Positions 17,071 through 26,537 of a stretch of DNA of 54,508 nt are shown here, in pieces (position 1 is the stretch's first letter; every line of letters begins with the position of its first letter). Source of the DNA: Bacteroidales bacterium. Lineage in GTDB: Bacteria; Bacteroidota; Bacteroidia; Bacteroidales; VadinHA17. Position numbers and translations under genes: made by a program. The notes below the pieces were generated by a model that worked only from the letters and a program-made list of their open reading frames with translations, made no database searches and was not told where the DNA came from. The stretch is taken from assembly GCA_003157015.1 (NCBI GenBank), contig PMIJ01000127.1, positions 1,097-55,604 of the forward strand. The letters are read 5' to 3'.

Positions 17071-18066
17071 ATGAGCAGACCAGTTACACTATTTACGGGC
17101 CAATGGGCAGATTTACCATTTGAAACTGTTTGTAAGAAAGCTAAATCATTTGGCTATGACGGTTTGGAAATCGCCTGTTGGGGTGATCACTTTGAAGTAA
17201 ATAAGGCCGATGAGGCATACTGCCGTAAAAAGAATGAAATACTCTCCAAGTATGGATTGAAAGTATTTGCGATAGCGAACCACCTTGCCGGTCAGGCCGT
17301 TTGTGATCGGATTGATGAAAGGCACAAAAGCATTTTACCCGATTATGTCTGGGGCGATGGAGACTCTGAAGGTGTTCGTCAAAGGGCAGCACATGAAATT
17401 ATTAGAACTGCTGAAGCAGCTAAGAGGCTTGGAGTTAATATTGTCACAGGCTTTACCGGGAGTTCTATCTGGCCGCTTCTATACTCATTTCCCGCTGTTC
17501 CACAGGCCATGATAGATAAAGGATATGAAGACTTTGCATTCCGCTGGATTCCTATCCTGGATAAATATCATCAACTTGGAATTCGCTTTGCCCTTGAAGC
17601 TCATCCGACTGAAATTGCATTTGATATAGCCTCTGCACGAAGAACGTTGAAGGCCATTAAAGACCATCCTGCATTCGGATTTAATTTTGATCCTTCTCAC
17701 TTTGGTTATCAGGGTGTTGATTATGTGAAGTTTATTTACACTTTCGCAGAGAAAATTTTCCATGTACACATGAAAGACGCAGGCTGGTCAAAAGTGCCGA
17801 CTGAGGCAGGTGTTTTCGGAGGTCATACCGAATTCGGAACGCCAGGACGTTTTTGGGATTTCAGGAGCCTTGGTCATGGGAATATCGATTTTGAACAGAT
17901 TATCAGAACACTTAACAGAATTAATTATAAAGGTCCGTTATCTGTTGAATGGGAAGATGGGGGAATGGACAGGGAGTTTGGTGCAAAAGAGGCATGTGAA
18001 TTTGTTCGTAAAGTAGATTTTCCTTCTTCAAATATTGCTTTCGATGCAGCTTTTGAAAAGAAATAA
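17071..18066 (+). CDS. Sugar phosphate isomerase/epimerase-like TIM-barrel protein
   Basis: 331 residues of the xylose isomerase-like TIM-barrel (AP endonuclease family 2) type. Metal-ligand motifs run in order: [12 protein letters not shown] with Glu at about 172, [12 protein letters not shown] with Asp and His at about 208-211, [10 protein letters not shown] with His at about 233, and [11 protein letters not shown] with Glu at about 293. [12 protein letters not shown] near the N-terminus is also typical. Such proteins act on sugars or keto-sugars, and the MFS and Gfo/Idh/MocA genes that follow make a sugar-catabolic set. The exact reaction is unknown. The next gene begins 36 bp downstream. 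Confidence 0.87.
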   Translation: MSRPVTLFTGQWADLPFETVCKKAKSFGYDGLEIACWGDHFEVNKADEAYCRKKNEILSKYGLKVFAIANHLAGQAVCDRIDERHKSILPDYVWGDGDSEGVRQRAAHEIIRTAEAAKRLGVNIVTGFTGSSIWPLLYSFPAVPQAMIDKGYEDFAFRWIPILDKYHQLGIRFALEAHPTEIAFDIASARRTLKAIKDHPAFGFNFDPSHFGYQGVDYVKFIYTFAEKIFHVHMKDAGWSKVPTEAGVFGGHTEFGTPGRFWDFRSLGHGNIDFEQIIRTLNRINYKGPLSVEWEDGGMDREFGAKEACEFVRKVDFPSSNIAFDAAFEKK

Positions 18067-18102
18067 ACCGACAATAATCTAAATCTTAACCTTAACCTTA
18101 AT

Positions 18103-19356
18103 ATGGAGACTATGAAGAAAACTCAGTTGTTCAATGCAAGTTGTGTTGCATTAGTCGTTACCGCTCTGGCCTTTGCCACAAGAGGTTCATTTGTGCAGGC
18201 ATGGGCAACCGAATTCAATCTTACCCACACCGAAGTGGGATGGATAGTAGGAACTGCATTCTGGGGATTTACTCTTGCTATGGTTTTTGGTGGTCCTCTG
18301 GTGGATATTATTGGTATCGGGAGGATCATTTCTATTGCTTTCTTCTGTCACGTGGCAGGAATAATTCTGACGATCATTGCAACAGGATTCTGGTCACTGT
18401 TTGTATCCACATTGTTGGTAGGAATAGCAAACGGAAGCGTTGAAGCTGCATGCAACCCTTTGATAACCAGTATGTATACTGATCAAAAAACACGGCGGCT
18501 TAATCGTTTTCACGCTTGGTTCCCTACTGGAATTGTTATTGGCGGATTGATAGTCTTCCTTTTTAACAAAATCGGACTTGTAAACTGGCGCTATGCAATG
18601 GGAATCATGCTTCTTCCAACTTTTACATACGGATATATGTTCATTAGTAAGGAGTTTCCTCAAACAGAACGTGTTGTCTCCGGATTTAGTTATAAGGACA
18701 TGCTAATGGCTTGCGTTAGTCCTTTATTTATTTTTATGGCCAGCTGCATGATCCTTACCGCCGGAACAGAACTTGGAACAAACCAGTGGATAGCAGCTTT
18801 ACTTGCAAATGTTTCTCATAATCCAATTCTTCTCCTTGTCTGGATATCAGGGATTATGGCACTTGCACGTCAGTTTGGAGGTACATTGATACATAATCTT
18901 AAATCAACCGTTGTTTTGCTTACGTCTGCAGTCCTGGCTTTCATAGGATGCATACTAATGGGCTATACCGGAGGAGCTATGATATTTGCCTCAGCAGGAA
19001 TATTCGCATTGGGGGTAGCATTTTTCTGGCCTTCAATGCTCGGATTTGTATCTGAGAATATTCCTCAGAGCGGTGCTCTGGGTCTCGCAATTATGGGTGG
19101 TATCGGGTTTCTGGGCGGAGCTATTGCCCAGCCGGTACTTGGAGCTATTTTTGATGCACAAACATTTGCAGCAGTTCCTGCCGGTCAATCTTTAGCAACT
19201 TTAAAATCAGCACTGGCCGGAACAAAGGAAGCAGCAACATGGGCTGCAGCACAATTAACAGGTGGTGAACATACACTAAGATTTGTTGCATTTGTACCTG
19301 CTTTACTTATTATGGCATTTATCTTTCTGCATTTGTGGAAAAGAAAACATGTATAA
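18103..19356 (+). CDS. MFS sugar transporter
   Basis: 417-residue major facilitator with 12 hydrophobic segments: LTHTEVGWIVGTAFWGFTLA in TM1-2, FGGPLVDIIGIGRI as the loop 2-3 motif, and GIANGSVEAACNPLITSMY in TM4-5. An alanine-rich insert (about 335-385) lies in the loop before the last helix. An alternative ATG 9 bp downstream (MKKTQLF) is equally possible. Between an isomerase-like gene and a Gfo/Idh/MocA dehydrogenase, it most likely imports a sugar or sugar derivative. The substrate cannot be read from the sequence. Confidence 0.85.
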   Translation: METMKKTQLFNASCVALVVTALAFATRGSFVQAWATEFNLTHTEVGWIVGTAFWGFTLAMVFGGPLVDIIGIGRIISIAFFCHVAGIILTIIATGFWSLFVSTLLVGIANGSVEAACNPLITSMYTDQKTRRLNRFHAWFPTGIVIGGLIVFLFNKIGLVNWRYAMGIMLLPTFTYGYMFISKEFPQTERVVSGFSYKDMLMACVSPLFIFMASCMILTAGTELGTNQWIAALLANVSHNPILLLVWISGIMALARQFGGTLIHNLKSTVVLLTSAVLAFIGCILMGYTGGAMIFASAGIFALGVAFFWPSMLGFVSENIPQSGALGLAIMGGIGFLGGAIAQPVLGAIFDAQTFAAVPAGQSLATLKSALAGTKEAATWAAAQLTGGEHTLRFVAFVPALLIMAFIFLHLWKRKHV

Positions 19357-19543
19357 AAACCGGTAACCGGTAAGAGGTAAGCGGTAACCGGATGAATATT
19401 TCCTCAAACCGCATACCAAACACCGTAAACATAATTTAAGACAAAAGACAAAAGTAAAAAGTCAAAAGTTAGAAGACTACAAGACCGCAAGACTGCAAGA
19501 CTATATTACTTCAAGATAAAATACAAAAATAAAAGATAAAAAT
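19357..19543. repeat. Intergenic low-complexity and short tandem repeats
   Basis: Starts with tandem ACCGGTAACCGGTAAG-like words (about 19361-19390), then AGACAAAAG-type words, then degenerate units of about 9 bp resembling GACTGCAA (about 19472-19502). It separates the MFS gene from the Gfo/Idh/MocA gene in an otherwise close + strand group. A second, shorter CAAGACT-type run occurs near 10285-10305. Confidence 0.6.
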
Positions 19544-20677
19544 ATGAAGAAGATAAAAATGGGAATGATGGGTGGGGGCATTGGGGCCTTCATCGGTGAT
19601 GCACATCGCCGTGCATCAAGAATCTGTAATGATTTCGAATTAGTAGGAGGAGTTTTTGATGCCGACTATGAAAAGAGCAAGTTGTTTGCAAAAAACGAAG
19701 GCATCGTTGCTGAAAGATGTTATAAAAGTGTGGACGACCTTATCAAATCTGAATCAGATTTACCTCCTGATTCCCGTATGCAGGTTGTCTCAATTGTCAC
19801 TCCTAATGCTCTGCATTTTCCTTTTGCAAAAAAACTTCTTGAAGCCGGATTTCATATTGTTTGCGAGAAGCCAATGACTATGACTGTCAGGGAAGCTGAA
19901 GAACTGGAAAAACTGGTTGCTGAAAAGAAGCTGACATTTGCTTTGACTCACACTTACACCGGTTATCCGATGATAAGGCAGATGAGAGACATTATCTCAA
20001 AAGGACTTCTCGGAACAATCCAACGAGTTGATGCACAGTATTACCAGGGTTGGATCAATTCAATAATTCATGGAACCGGCAGCAGGATAACGGGAGTCTG
20101 GAGACTCGATCCAAAACATGCCGGTGCAAGTAGTTGCATGGGTGATATCGGAGTGCATGCATTTAACCTTATCGAATATACCACAGGACTTGAAGTGAAA
20201 GAAGTTCTGTCTGATCTAAATCCGGTTAAGGAAGACATTAAGCTGGATCTTGACGGGACGGTATTACTGCGTTTCAGTAAAAACCTGAAAGGAGTAATCA
20301 GAGCCAGCCAGGTCTGCGGTGGAGAGGAGAATAATCTCACTATAGCCGTTTACGGATCTAAAGCGAGCCTTAAGTGGGCACAGGAAAATCCTAATTATCT
20401 CTATTTGCTTAGTGATACAGAACCGACCAAAATATTTAAACCTGCCCACGCATACAATGAACAGCTTGCCGAGAACAGTCATACAATGCCATCGGGTCAT
20501 CCTGAAGGAATTTATGAAGCTCTTGCCAATATTTATAAAGGTACCGCCAAATCCATAAGAGGTGAAAAATTTACAGCCGGTGAATTCCCTACTGTTCATG
20601 ACGGAGTAAGAGGAATGAGGTTCATTCATGCAGTTGTAGATTCTAATAAGGGTGGAAATATCTGGATAAAGATCTGA
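19544..20677 (+). CDS. Gfo/Idh/MocA-family oxidoreductase (cytoplasmic)
   Basis: 377 residues without a signal peptide. N-terminal Rossmann motif GMMGGGIGAFIGDAHR (about 7-22), the catalytic-site Lys in VCEKPMT (about 108-114), LTHTYTGYPMIRQ, and the C-terminal GDIGVHAFNLIEYTTGLE with the His typical of the family. Members oxidise or epimerise sugars, inositols or their derivatives with NAD(P). With the upstream isomerase-like and MFS genes it fits a small catabolic set. It is convergent with a nitrilase gene, and a C-rich repeat lies between them. Confidence 0.9.
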   Translation: MKKIKMGMMGGGIGAFIGDAHRRASRICNDFELVGGVFDADYEKSKLFAKNEGIVAERCYKSVDDLIKSESDLPPDSRMQVVSIVTPNALHFPFAKKLLEAGFHIVCEKPMTMTVREAEELEKLVAEKKLTFALTHTYTGYPMIRQMRDIISKGLLGTIQRVDAQYYQGWINSIIHGTGSRITGVWRLDPKHAGASSCMGDIGVHAFNLIEYTTGLEVKEVLSDLNPVKEDIKLDLDGTVLLRFSKNLKGVIRASQVCGGEENNLTIAVYGSKASLKWAQENPNYLYLLSDTEPTKIFKPAHAYNEQLAENSHTMPSGHPEGIYEALANIYKGTAKSIRGEKFTAGEFPTVHDGVRGMRFIHAVVDSNKGGNIWIKI

Positions 20678-20687
20678 TTTTTGCCTT

Positions 20688-20768
20688 ATCCCCCGCCCCC
20701 AGAAGGGGAGTAAACCCATTTAATCAGGATTTTAGTCCCTCACTCTTGGGAGAGGGGTTGGGTAGAGG
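20688..20768. repeat. C-rich/G-rich intergenic inverted repeat overlapping the nitrilase 3' end
   Basis: TCCCCCGCCCCCAGAAGGGG on the left and TCTTGGGAGAGGGGTTGGG on the right form an imperfect inverted pair. The nitrilase stop codon and its last residues (PLPNPSPKSEGLKS) are encoded within the right part, so this repeat shapes the protein C-terminus. Confidence 0.6.
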
Positions 20769-21716
20769 CGAATTTTCAAGCCAGATAACCTTTTGTTCAG
20801 GTACATGATCTTGTCCTATAATATCTTTATAAAGATCAGGTCTTCTGGCCTTTAGATATCTGTATCCACCGGACTGAGCAAGCTTTTCAGGGGTCAGAAT
20901 TGCTGAGACAAAATCATCACCAAGAGTCCGGCATTCGGCAATGATATCTCCGAACGGATCTAAAATCATTGAGCAGCCGTTCTTCAACTGGTCGTCATCC
21001 ATACCGATCGGATTTGAAAACACAACATAAATACCATTATCATATGCTCTTGATGGAAGCCATTTCATGAGCCAGTCGCGTCCTTTCATCCCGTCAAATT
21101 CCAACCTTAGAGATGTTGTATCAGCTTCTCTGTTGTGCCACAACTTGGGATCTACAAACCCAGCTCCGGGACGAGTCGAAGGAGTACACATAGTGACATG
21201 AGGCATAAAAATTATATCCGCTCCCAGCAGAGTTGTCGCTCGCACATTTTCTATTATGTTGTTATCATAGCAAATCAGAATACCGCATTTCCAACCATGA
21301 AGATCAAATATACAATACTTGTCACCTGGAGTTAAATAAGGGTTAATAAACGGATGCAATTTTCTGAAATTAGCCACCAAACCATTTTTATCAACACACA
21401 CATAAGCTTTATATAATTTGCCTTGAGCATCTTTCTCAAAAAGACCGGCCAGCAAATGAATATTATAATTTGCTGCAATCTCTGTCAGTCTTTTAATACT
21501 CGGTCCTTCAGGTATAAACTCTGCAAGGTCCGTCATTTCTTCCCTTGAAAGATGCCGGGCAAATGAATATCCGGTAACCGAACATTCATGAAAAGCAATA
21601 GCCTGAGAACCCTGAAGCGCGGCCTCAAGAGCCAGACTTTCAATTCTCGATAAATTGAAATCTTTGTCGCCACTCCTGTTTTCAAACTGGGCAGTTGAAA
21701 TTTTTAGTTCATCCAT
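20724..21716 (-). CDS. Carbon-nitrogen hydrolase (nitrilase superfamily)
   Basis: 330-residue nitrilase-superfamily amidohydrolase with the full Glu-Lys-Cys triad: Glu in IAFHECSVTGYSFA (about 44), Lys in FRKLHPFINPYL (about 119), and Cys in CGILICYDNNIIENVRA (about 150). The product class is an amide or nitrile hydrolase. The substrate is unknown. The C-terminal residues from about 316 are proline/serine-rich and come from the overlapping intergenic repeat, so the functional domain ends earlier. Convergent with the Gfo/Idh/MocA gene. Confidence 0.88.
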   Translation of the reverse strand: MDELKISTAQFENRSGDKDFNLSRIESLALEAALQGSQAIAFHECSVTGYSFARHLSREEMTDLAEFIPEGPSIKRLTEIAANYNIHLLAGLFEKDAQGKLYKAYVCVDKNGLVANFRKLHPFINPYLTPGDKYCIFDLHGWKCGILICYDNNIIENVRATTLLGADIIFMPHVTMCTPSTRPGAGFVDPKLWHNREADTTSLRLEFDGMKGRDWLMKWLPSRAYDNGIYVVFSNPIGMDDDQLKNGCSMILDPFGDIIAECRTLGDDFVSAILTPEKLAQSGGYRYLKARRPDLYKDIIGQDHVPEQKVIWLENSPLPNPSPKSEGLKS

Positions 21717-21755
21717 TGTTTCAGACTATCAATCTGCTGATTGGACAGATATTAA

Positions 21756-22010
21756 TTACTTTTTCTTTCTTAGCACGATAAATGCTCCTGCACCGATCAG
21801 AACAACAGCTCCTGCAATAATTGCTATAATTGCAACAGGACTTTTTCCTTTCTTTTCATCTTCAACCGGATAATAATAAGTTGGCTTGGCATTCGAATCC
21901 ATATTCACAGTGTCTTTCTTAGGTTTAGGTTGTTGCTGACCTGTTACCACACTCAAACCACTGAAAACGAGAAGCAAGGTCATCGAAAATACTAATACTG
22001 ATTTTTTCAT
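21756..22010 (-). CDS. Small protein with signal peptide and C-terminal membrane anchor
   Basis: 84 residues: signal peptide up to about VVTGQ (residue 25), a short hydrophilic middle with QQQPKPKK and a Tyr-rich patch (TYYYPVED), then a hydrophobic segment of about 21 residues (SPVAIIAIIAGAVVLIGAG...) and a basic tail RKKK. The layout is signal, short periplasmic segment and stop-transfer anchor. No family recognised. It stands between the nitrilase and the GT operon, 40 bp upstream of the nitrilase ATG on the same strand. Confidence 0.65.
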   Translation of the reverse strand: MKKSVLVFSMTLLLVFSGLSVVTGQQQPKPKKDTVNMDSNAKPTYYYPVEDEKKGKSPVAIIAIIAGAVVLIGAGAFIVLRKKK

Positions 22011-22060
22011 TACTTAAATGTTTATAAATTAATTGATTGATATTTATCATTTTTTCTATT

Positions 22061-22142
22061 TTCCCCTTCGTGTTACTTAGTGTGCACTTTGTGCCCTTTG
22101 CGGTTCATAAGAAACATTTTACTACTAAGAAACACAAAGGTG
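22061..22142. repeat. Dispersed inverted repeat, CACAAAGG family (copy 2)
   Basis: CCCTTCGTGTTACTTAGTG and CTTTGTGCCCTTTGCGGTT on the left, ACTAAGAAACACAAAGGTG on the right. Related to the element at 10152-10253. It lies between the minus-strand TPR membrane protein stop and the small anchored protein. Confidence 0.65.
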
Positions 22143-22173
22143 ATCACCAGAGTTCGGAAAGGATTTGTTGTAT

Positions 22174-24252
22174 TTATTTAATAGTTTTTGCCAATTCATC
22201 ATATTTCTTAGCAATATCCGGGTCAGAATTTCTGAAAGTATCAGCCAGCGCAATTATTGCCGGTTTGTACCGGGGATTAAGATTAAGACATGCGGTGAGT
22301 ATTTCCCTCGCCTTCTTTACATCTTTGTCCATCAATAACTCTGATATTCCGACATATGCTTCAAAATATTTTTTATCAGCTTCAATAACTCTTTGATAGT
22401 AACTTATTGCCTCATCCCTCCTTTGCTGCGACCTTGCAATATTGCCAAGATACATCAATATTAGCTCAAAATCCGGATTTATCTCCAACCCTCTTTTTAA
22501 AAGGGAATCGGCCTTCAGGTACTGTCCTTCATTATATAAAGCTGCGCCAAAATTATAAAAAATCATCGCATCACGGTCATCAAGTTTCAAAGCTTTTTCG
22601 AAATGATCCACAGCATCCCTGAAATTTCCCTTACTTAAAGCCACATAACCGGCATAATCATCTTTTGATTTTCTTTCAAGCACTGCTCCCACCGGCACTT
22701 TATCTGCATAAATTACATGGATCGCATTTGCAGGAGGCCAGATATTATTCCTCAGCTGGAAAGGACTAATATACCTGTTAGCCACTATGGCATAATCCCA
22801 GTCAGACTGACTTCTCTCTTCGTACCTGAAATAGGATGTTTCTATCTCCGGATGATTGCGGAACTGCCATTCCACCGGATATGTTGCACTGACTTTTATT
22901 CTGTCTTTGATTTCCTTATTTTTAAGATAATCAAGTAGCCATTTAGATGCATTAGTCTGACTAACGTAATAATAATCTGTCTCATAATTTGAATAAGCAC
23001 CTTTTAATCCTCCGACGATCTGGTTATAATATAAGTAATAAAACCCGGGATTACTCAACATATACTTAATTGGATGCAAAGAAAGTATACATAACAGGAC
23101 AACCATTACCAATTTTAAATATCCCTGCCTTAAATATTCGTACAATCGACAGTACCCGATCGAGGCCAGCAAGACAATTCCTGGATAAATAAAAAGAAAC
23201 TGCCTCCAGGAAGAATACAGATTTGATTTCTCATATACTATAAAAACAATCGGAAATAATATGGAGAAAACCACTAAAACAAACAGAAGTGCTTTTGCAT
23301 GATCATGCTTAGTTCTTAAAAAAACAAAAAACAAAACAAAAAACAATGCAAAACCGGTAAAGACAATTACAGGGACTGTGATCAGCATTGATTTAGGAAG
23401 ATAGTACCATGGCCCCAGATCGGACCAGACAACTTTCCCTTCAAATATCTGGCGAAAAGTAGAAGGGAAGTGAGCCATTACCCGGTATGATTCAATGACA
23501 TTCTTTACTGGGCTCTGAAGGGCATAAGGCCACAACAGTATGCTAAGCAGCCATGAAATTACAGCTATAAAGCATAAACACAAAAATTTATTTCTGATTT
23601 CAACTATATTAACTTTATTTTCACTGATGAATTTGAAGAAGCTGAATATGATAAAGAATAAGAAAAGGTAACAGATTAACAATAATCCCCCTGCCCGAAT
23701 ACTCATTGAAAAAGCAATACTGGTGATTAGAAATATTGAGTTTATATAAAAGTGCTTTCTGTCGGAATCAAGAAACTTCAGAGTAAAATAGGTAGCGGAA
23801 ATATAAGCCAGCGCAAACGGGATGTCCTTAAGGTTGTTCTGCGAATGTCCCATAAATGTAGGAGAAACGGCAAACAGGAAAAGTACAAGAATGCCTGCAT
23901 TATAGTCTGTCAGCCATACGGCAAATAATGCCGTCACCATTATGGCCATCCATCCTGCAAATGAACTCATTAAGTGTCTGAAACTGTAAACATCCCTGAT
24001 CTTAAACCATTTGATCAGTACGGTAACAATGTTATCGTATGACTGTCCGTAATATTTAAGATTTGTTACAGGAGTATTCAGAGCTGACTGACACTTCCCA
24101 TGAGATGCAAAATAGTTGTAAACTGAAACAGACTGATCATAATGCAAGACCTCATCACAGCTTATGCCGGCATTTTTGCTCAGAAAGAGCATCAGAACAA
24201 GCAGAATTGCAGAAGAAAAATTAAAGATATATTTTAATCTTTTCTCATTCAT
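22174..24252 (-). CDS. GT-C-type membrane glycosyltransferase-like protein with C-terminal TPRs
   Basis: 692 residues. Residues 1 to about 420 hold about ten to twelve membrane segments. The first periplasmic loop carries ISCDEVLHYDQS at about 30-41, placing acidic residues where GT-C enzymes (PMT/ArnT-like) bind the polyprenyl-phosphate sugar. SHGKCQSALNTPVTNLKYYG follows, then QNNLKDIPFA in a later loop. From about 540 there are three or four tetratricopeptide repeats (for example NFGAALYNEGQYLKADSLLK). A GT-C core fused to TPRs is known among bacterial protein or lipid glycosylation candidates. Its ATG overlaps the stop of the GT2 gene by four bases. The GT2 enzyme probably makes the polyprenyl-linked sugar that this protein uses. 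Confidence 0.78.
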   Translation of the reverse strand: MNEKRLKYIFNFSSAILLVLMLFLSKNAGISCDEVLHYDQSVSVYNYFASHGKCQSALNTPVTNLKYYGQSYDNIVTVLIKWFKIRDVYSFRHLMSSFAGWMAIMVTALFAVWLTDYNAGILVLFLFAVSPTFMGHSQNNLKDIPFALAYISATYFTLKFLDSDRKHFYINSIFLITSIAFSMSIRAGGLLLICYLFLFFIIFSFFKFISENKVNIVEIRNKFLCLCFIAVISWLLSILLWPYALQSPVKNVIESYRVMAHFPSTFRQIFEGKVVWSDLGPWYYLPKSMLITVPVIVFTGFALFFVLFFVFLRTKHDHAKALLFVLVVFSILFPIVFIVYEKSNLYSSWRQFLFIYPGIVLLASIGYCRLYEYLRQGYLKLVMVVLLCILSLHPIKYMLSNPGFYYLYYNQIVGGLKGAYSNYETDYYYVSQTNASKWLLDYLKNKEIKDRIKVSATYPVEWQFRNHPEIETSYFRYEERSQSDWDYAIVANRYISPFQLRNNIWPPANAIHVIYADKVPVGAVLERKSKDDYAGYVALSKGNFRDAVDHFEKALKLDDRDAMIFYNFGAALYNEGQYLKADSLLKRGLEINPDFELILMYLGNIARSQQRRDEAISYYQRVIEADKKYFEAYVGISELLMDKDVKKAREILTACLNLNPRYKPAIIALADTFRNSDPDIAKKYDELAKTIK

Positions 24253-25181
24253 AATTTTTCCTGCCCGCTGTCGTAATATTTTTTGACAAAATAGATAGGC
24301 CGGTTTTGAGATTCCTTATAGTTCCGGTAAACGTATTCGCCTACTATTCCCATGAAAACCAATTGGATAGAACCAAGAAAATATATACTAAGCAAAGTGG
24401 ATGACCATCCTAAAACTGCGAATCCATATGCTTTAGCAATTAAGACATATATACCTGCTCCCATAAAAACCAGGGCTCCTATAGATCCGAGTATCAGGCA
24501 GAAACGTATCGGGAACCTTGAAAAGGAAAATATGGCATCTGCCGCAAGCAGAAATAATTTGCGGATACTCATTTTAGGGGTTCCTTTGAAACGGTCATCT
24601 CTCACAAATTCAACAAAACCTTGCCTGAAGCCAATAAAAGTGCGGAGACCCGGCAGGTACCTTACTTTTTCTTTCATTGAAAGGAGAGCATCGGCAGCTG
24701 CGCGCTTCATCATGGAGTAATTTCCTGAATTCTCCATGTTTTTTATGTCACCTATATGTTTAAACAGAAGATGGAATAACACTGCATAAAAATCACGGCT
24801 GTTTTTACCCTTTCTGCCCGTTCTTTTCCCGCTTATAACATCATAATTTTCTTCACATATCATTCTGTACATTTCTGCCAGGAGCTCTGGTGGGTCCTGA
24901 AGGTCACCATCCATCATAGCAACAAGATCGCCTTTGGAATACTCAAGGCCGGCTGTATATGCTGCCTGATGGCCAAAGTTTTTAGACAGTGATAATATCT
25001 TAATATGATGGTTCCCTTTCTGATAAGAAAGAATTTTTTCAAGACTATTATCGGTACTTCCATCATCGACAAATATCACCTCATAATCCGCTGTAAATGA
25101 TTCTATAGATGAAATAGTCCTCTTAACCAGTTCATCAACCAGTTTCTCTTCGTTAAATATGGGTATTACCAGTGAAAGCAT
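24249..25181 (-). CDS. Family 2 glycosyltransferase (DPM1/GtrB-like, membrane-anchored)
   Basis: 310 residues. The GT2 domain has LVIPIFNEEKLVDELV at the start, IFVDDGSTDNSLE (about 35-47), the metal-binding DGDLQDPPE (about 93-101) and a GKRTGRKG loop. Two membrane helices follow at about 225-290. This is the architecture of polyprenyl-phosphate mannosyl/glucosyl transferases (DPM1, GtrB, ArnC). It transfers a sugar from a nucleotide donor to a lipid carrier on the cytoplasmic face. It is translationally coupled to the GT-C-like gene downstream, a logical donor/acceptor pair. Confidence 0.9.
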   Translation of the reverse strand: MLSLVIPIFNEEKLVDELVKRTISSIESFTADYEVIFVDDGSTDNSLEKILSYQKGNHHIKILSLSKNFGHQAAYTAGLEYSKGDLVAMMDGDLQDPPELLAEMYRMICEENYDVISGKRTGRKGKNSRDFYAVLFHLLFKHIGDIKNMENSGNYSMMKRAAADALLSMKEKVRYLPGLRTFIGFRQGFVEFVRDDRFKGTPKMSIRKLFLLAADAIFSFSRFPIRFCLILGSIGALVFMGAGIYVLIAKAYGFAVLGWSSTLLSIYFLGSIQLVFMGIVGEYVYRNYKESQNRPIYFVKKYYDSGQEKL

Positions 25182-25193
25182 TTATCAATTTTT

Positions 25194-25310
25194 CCTTGTA
25201 AACTCTCAGTGTAACTCCGTGTCTTCTCCGTGCAACTCTGTGTAAGTTCCTAATATTCTAAAATCAGTTACACAGAGACACACAGAGGTACCACAGAGGG
25301 ACAGAGAGTA
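25194..25310. repeat. Dispersed inverted repeat, CACAGAG family
   Basis: Left arm is made of CTCAGTGTAACTCCGTG and CTCCGTGCAACTCTGTGTAA, the right arm of GTTACACAGAGACACACAGAGG and ACCACAGAGGGACAGAGAG. The centre TTCCTAATATTC is the loop. A partial copy lies at 30897-30940. It sits between the ThuA-like gene and the GT2 gene, separating two minus-strand operons. Confidence 0.7.
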
Positions 25311-25313
25311 ATA

Positions 25314-26525
25314 TTATTTAGTTTGCAATCTTGAAAGTGCATATTCCGCTTCATCTTTTAACTCGGCATTTGCTTCAAGATCCTTAATTACAGGAACCGA
25401 ATAATCAGATCCCATCCAGCTTAGTTCGTGGAGCAGTAGTTTTTTAGAATCAATTGTAGCATTCTTGTCCTTAATGACCTTAACCATCATCTTCTCCATA
25501 CTTAGCAATCCTGCTTCATCACCTGAAAGGCTACGCAAATGACTCTGAATACATGACAGATATTTCGTACTTTTTGCGATATCATAATTTCCTATGTGCG
25601 TGAATGCTTCATCGAGAGTAATCTCTTTAAAGTCAGGGCGTAGCACTACTCCCGCAGCGCTGGGAAAATCCCATGGCACCTTTTGAGTGACATCACCTGT
25701 TACGGCCCATTCAGCACCTCTCTGAAGTGTCGTAATAAAACCTGCACAGTGCATTGATGGGCCTCCACCCACATCAGCATGTCCCATTGTAGTATGAAAA
25801 ATCCTTCCTTTTCCGAAAGTGATAGTCATGAGCATCGGCTCATCTCTCATCGTTCCTCCGCCTGCAGCGCTGTCCGCAAAAGCTGTTGCAAGAATCTGCA
25901 TGTTTTTAGCAGGCCCTCTGAGCTGACTGTATAATTCATCAGTACCATGCAGCCAGGCCACAGGCAGGCCCCTGGTTATTGGATGGTCAGTTATCCTTGT
26001 TAGCACCAAAAATTCCCTCCTTTTTCCGTGAGAACCTCCATTTCCGGCTGAAGTATCTGTAACAAGTTGATTATTCTTATAATAAACGTATGGACCATCT
26101 TTCTGATTGCGTTCTCCCCAGCCGCCAAGACCAGTCATCTCGTTATACTCTTTCCAATTTGGAAAAGAATTATCAGCAGCATGGTAGATTACAACTCCTC
26201 CTCCATTTTTAACAAAATCAACGAAAGCAGTGTTGGTCCTTTCCGACCATGAATCGCCATTGTAATCGATAACTACAAGTCTGTATTTTGAAAAATCCGG
26301 ATCGAAAGTTTTCATATCTCCTCCTTTCTCAGGAGTAATCATAATCTCTGCCGAAAACAAACCTGTCTCTTCCAGAATCTGTTTCAGAACAGGGGAACTG
26401 GCTTTCCAGTTATGATTATTCTGACCAGTGATTATTAGTGTTTTGTACCCGGCCTCATTTTTACATGCTGAAAACAGGAATGAAAGGGTTGCAATAATTA
26501 GAATTAGCAAATATTGTTTTTTCAT
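25314..26525 (-). CDS. ThuA-like domain lipoprotein
   Basis: 403 residues from the ATG at 26525; a GTG nine bases upstream is possible but leaves a less typical signal. A lipoprotein signal ends in FSAC. The ThuA-like domain (about 30-270) has TLIITGQNNHNWKASSP, the glutamine-amidotransferase-like core YRLVVIDYNGDSW, GGGVVIYHAADNSF, WLHGTDELY and GRIFHTTMGHAD. A C-terminal part (about 290-403) is helical, perhaps HEAT-like. ThuA proteins take part in catabolism of 3-keto-glycosides or related sugars. Surface or periplasmic lipoprotein forms occur beside exported Gfo/Idh/MocA enzymes, as here. It is the last gene of the cytochrome/Gfo operon. Confidence 0.87.
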   Translation of the reverse strand: MKKQYLLILIIATLSFLFSACKNEAGYKTLIITGQNNHNWKASSPVLKQILEETGLFSAEIMITPEKGGDMKTFDPDFSKYRLVVIDYNGDSWSERTNTAFVDFVKNGGGVVIYHAADNSFPNWKEYNEMTGLGGWGERNQKDGPYVYYKNNQLVTDTSAGNGGSHGKRREFLVLTRITDHPITRGLPVAWLHGTDELYSQLRGPAKNMQILATAFADSAAGGGTMRDEPMLMTITFGKGRIFHTTMGHADVGGGPSMHCAGFITTLQRGAEWAVTGDVTQKVPWDFPSAAGVVLRPDFKEITLDEAFTHIGNYDIAKSTKYLSCIQSHLRSLSGDEAGLLSMEKMMVKVIKDKNATIDSKKLLLHELSWMGSDYSVPVIKDLEANAELKDEAEYALSRLQTK

Positions 26526-26537
26526 ATCGGTCACTTA

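Noticed and set aside
19357..19543. CRISPR-like or tandem repeat array
   Set aside because: Units are short and degenerate, with no regular spacers and no cas genes, so it is simple intergenic repeat DNA.
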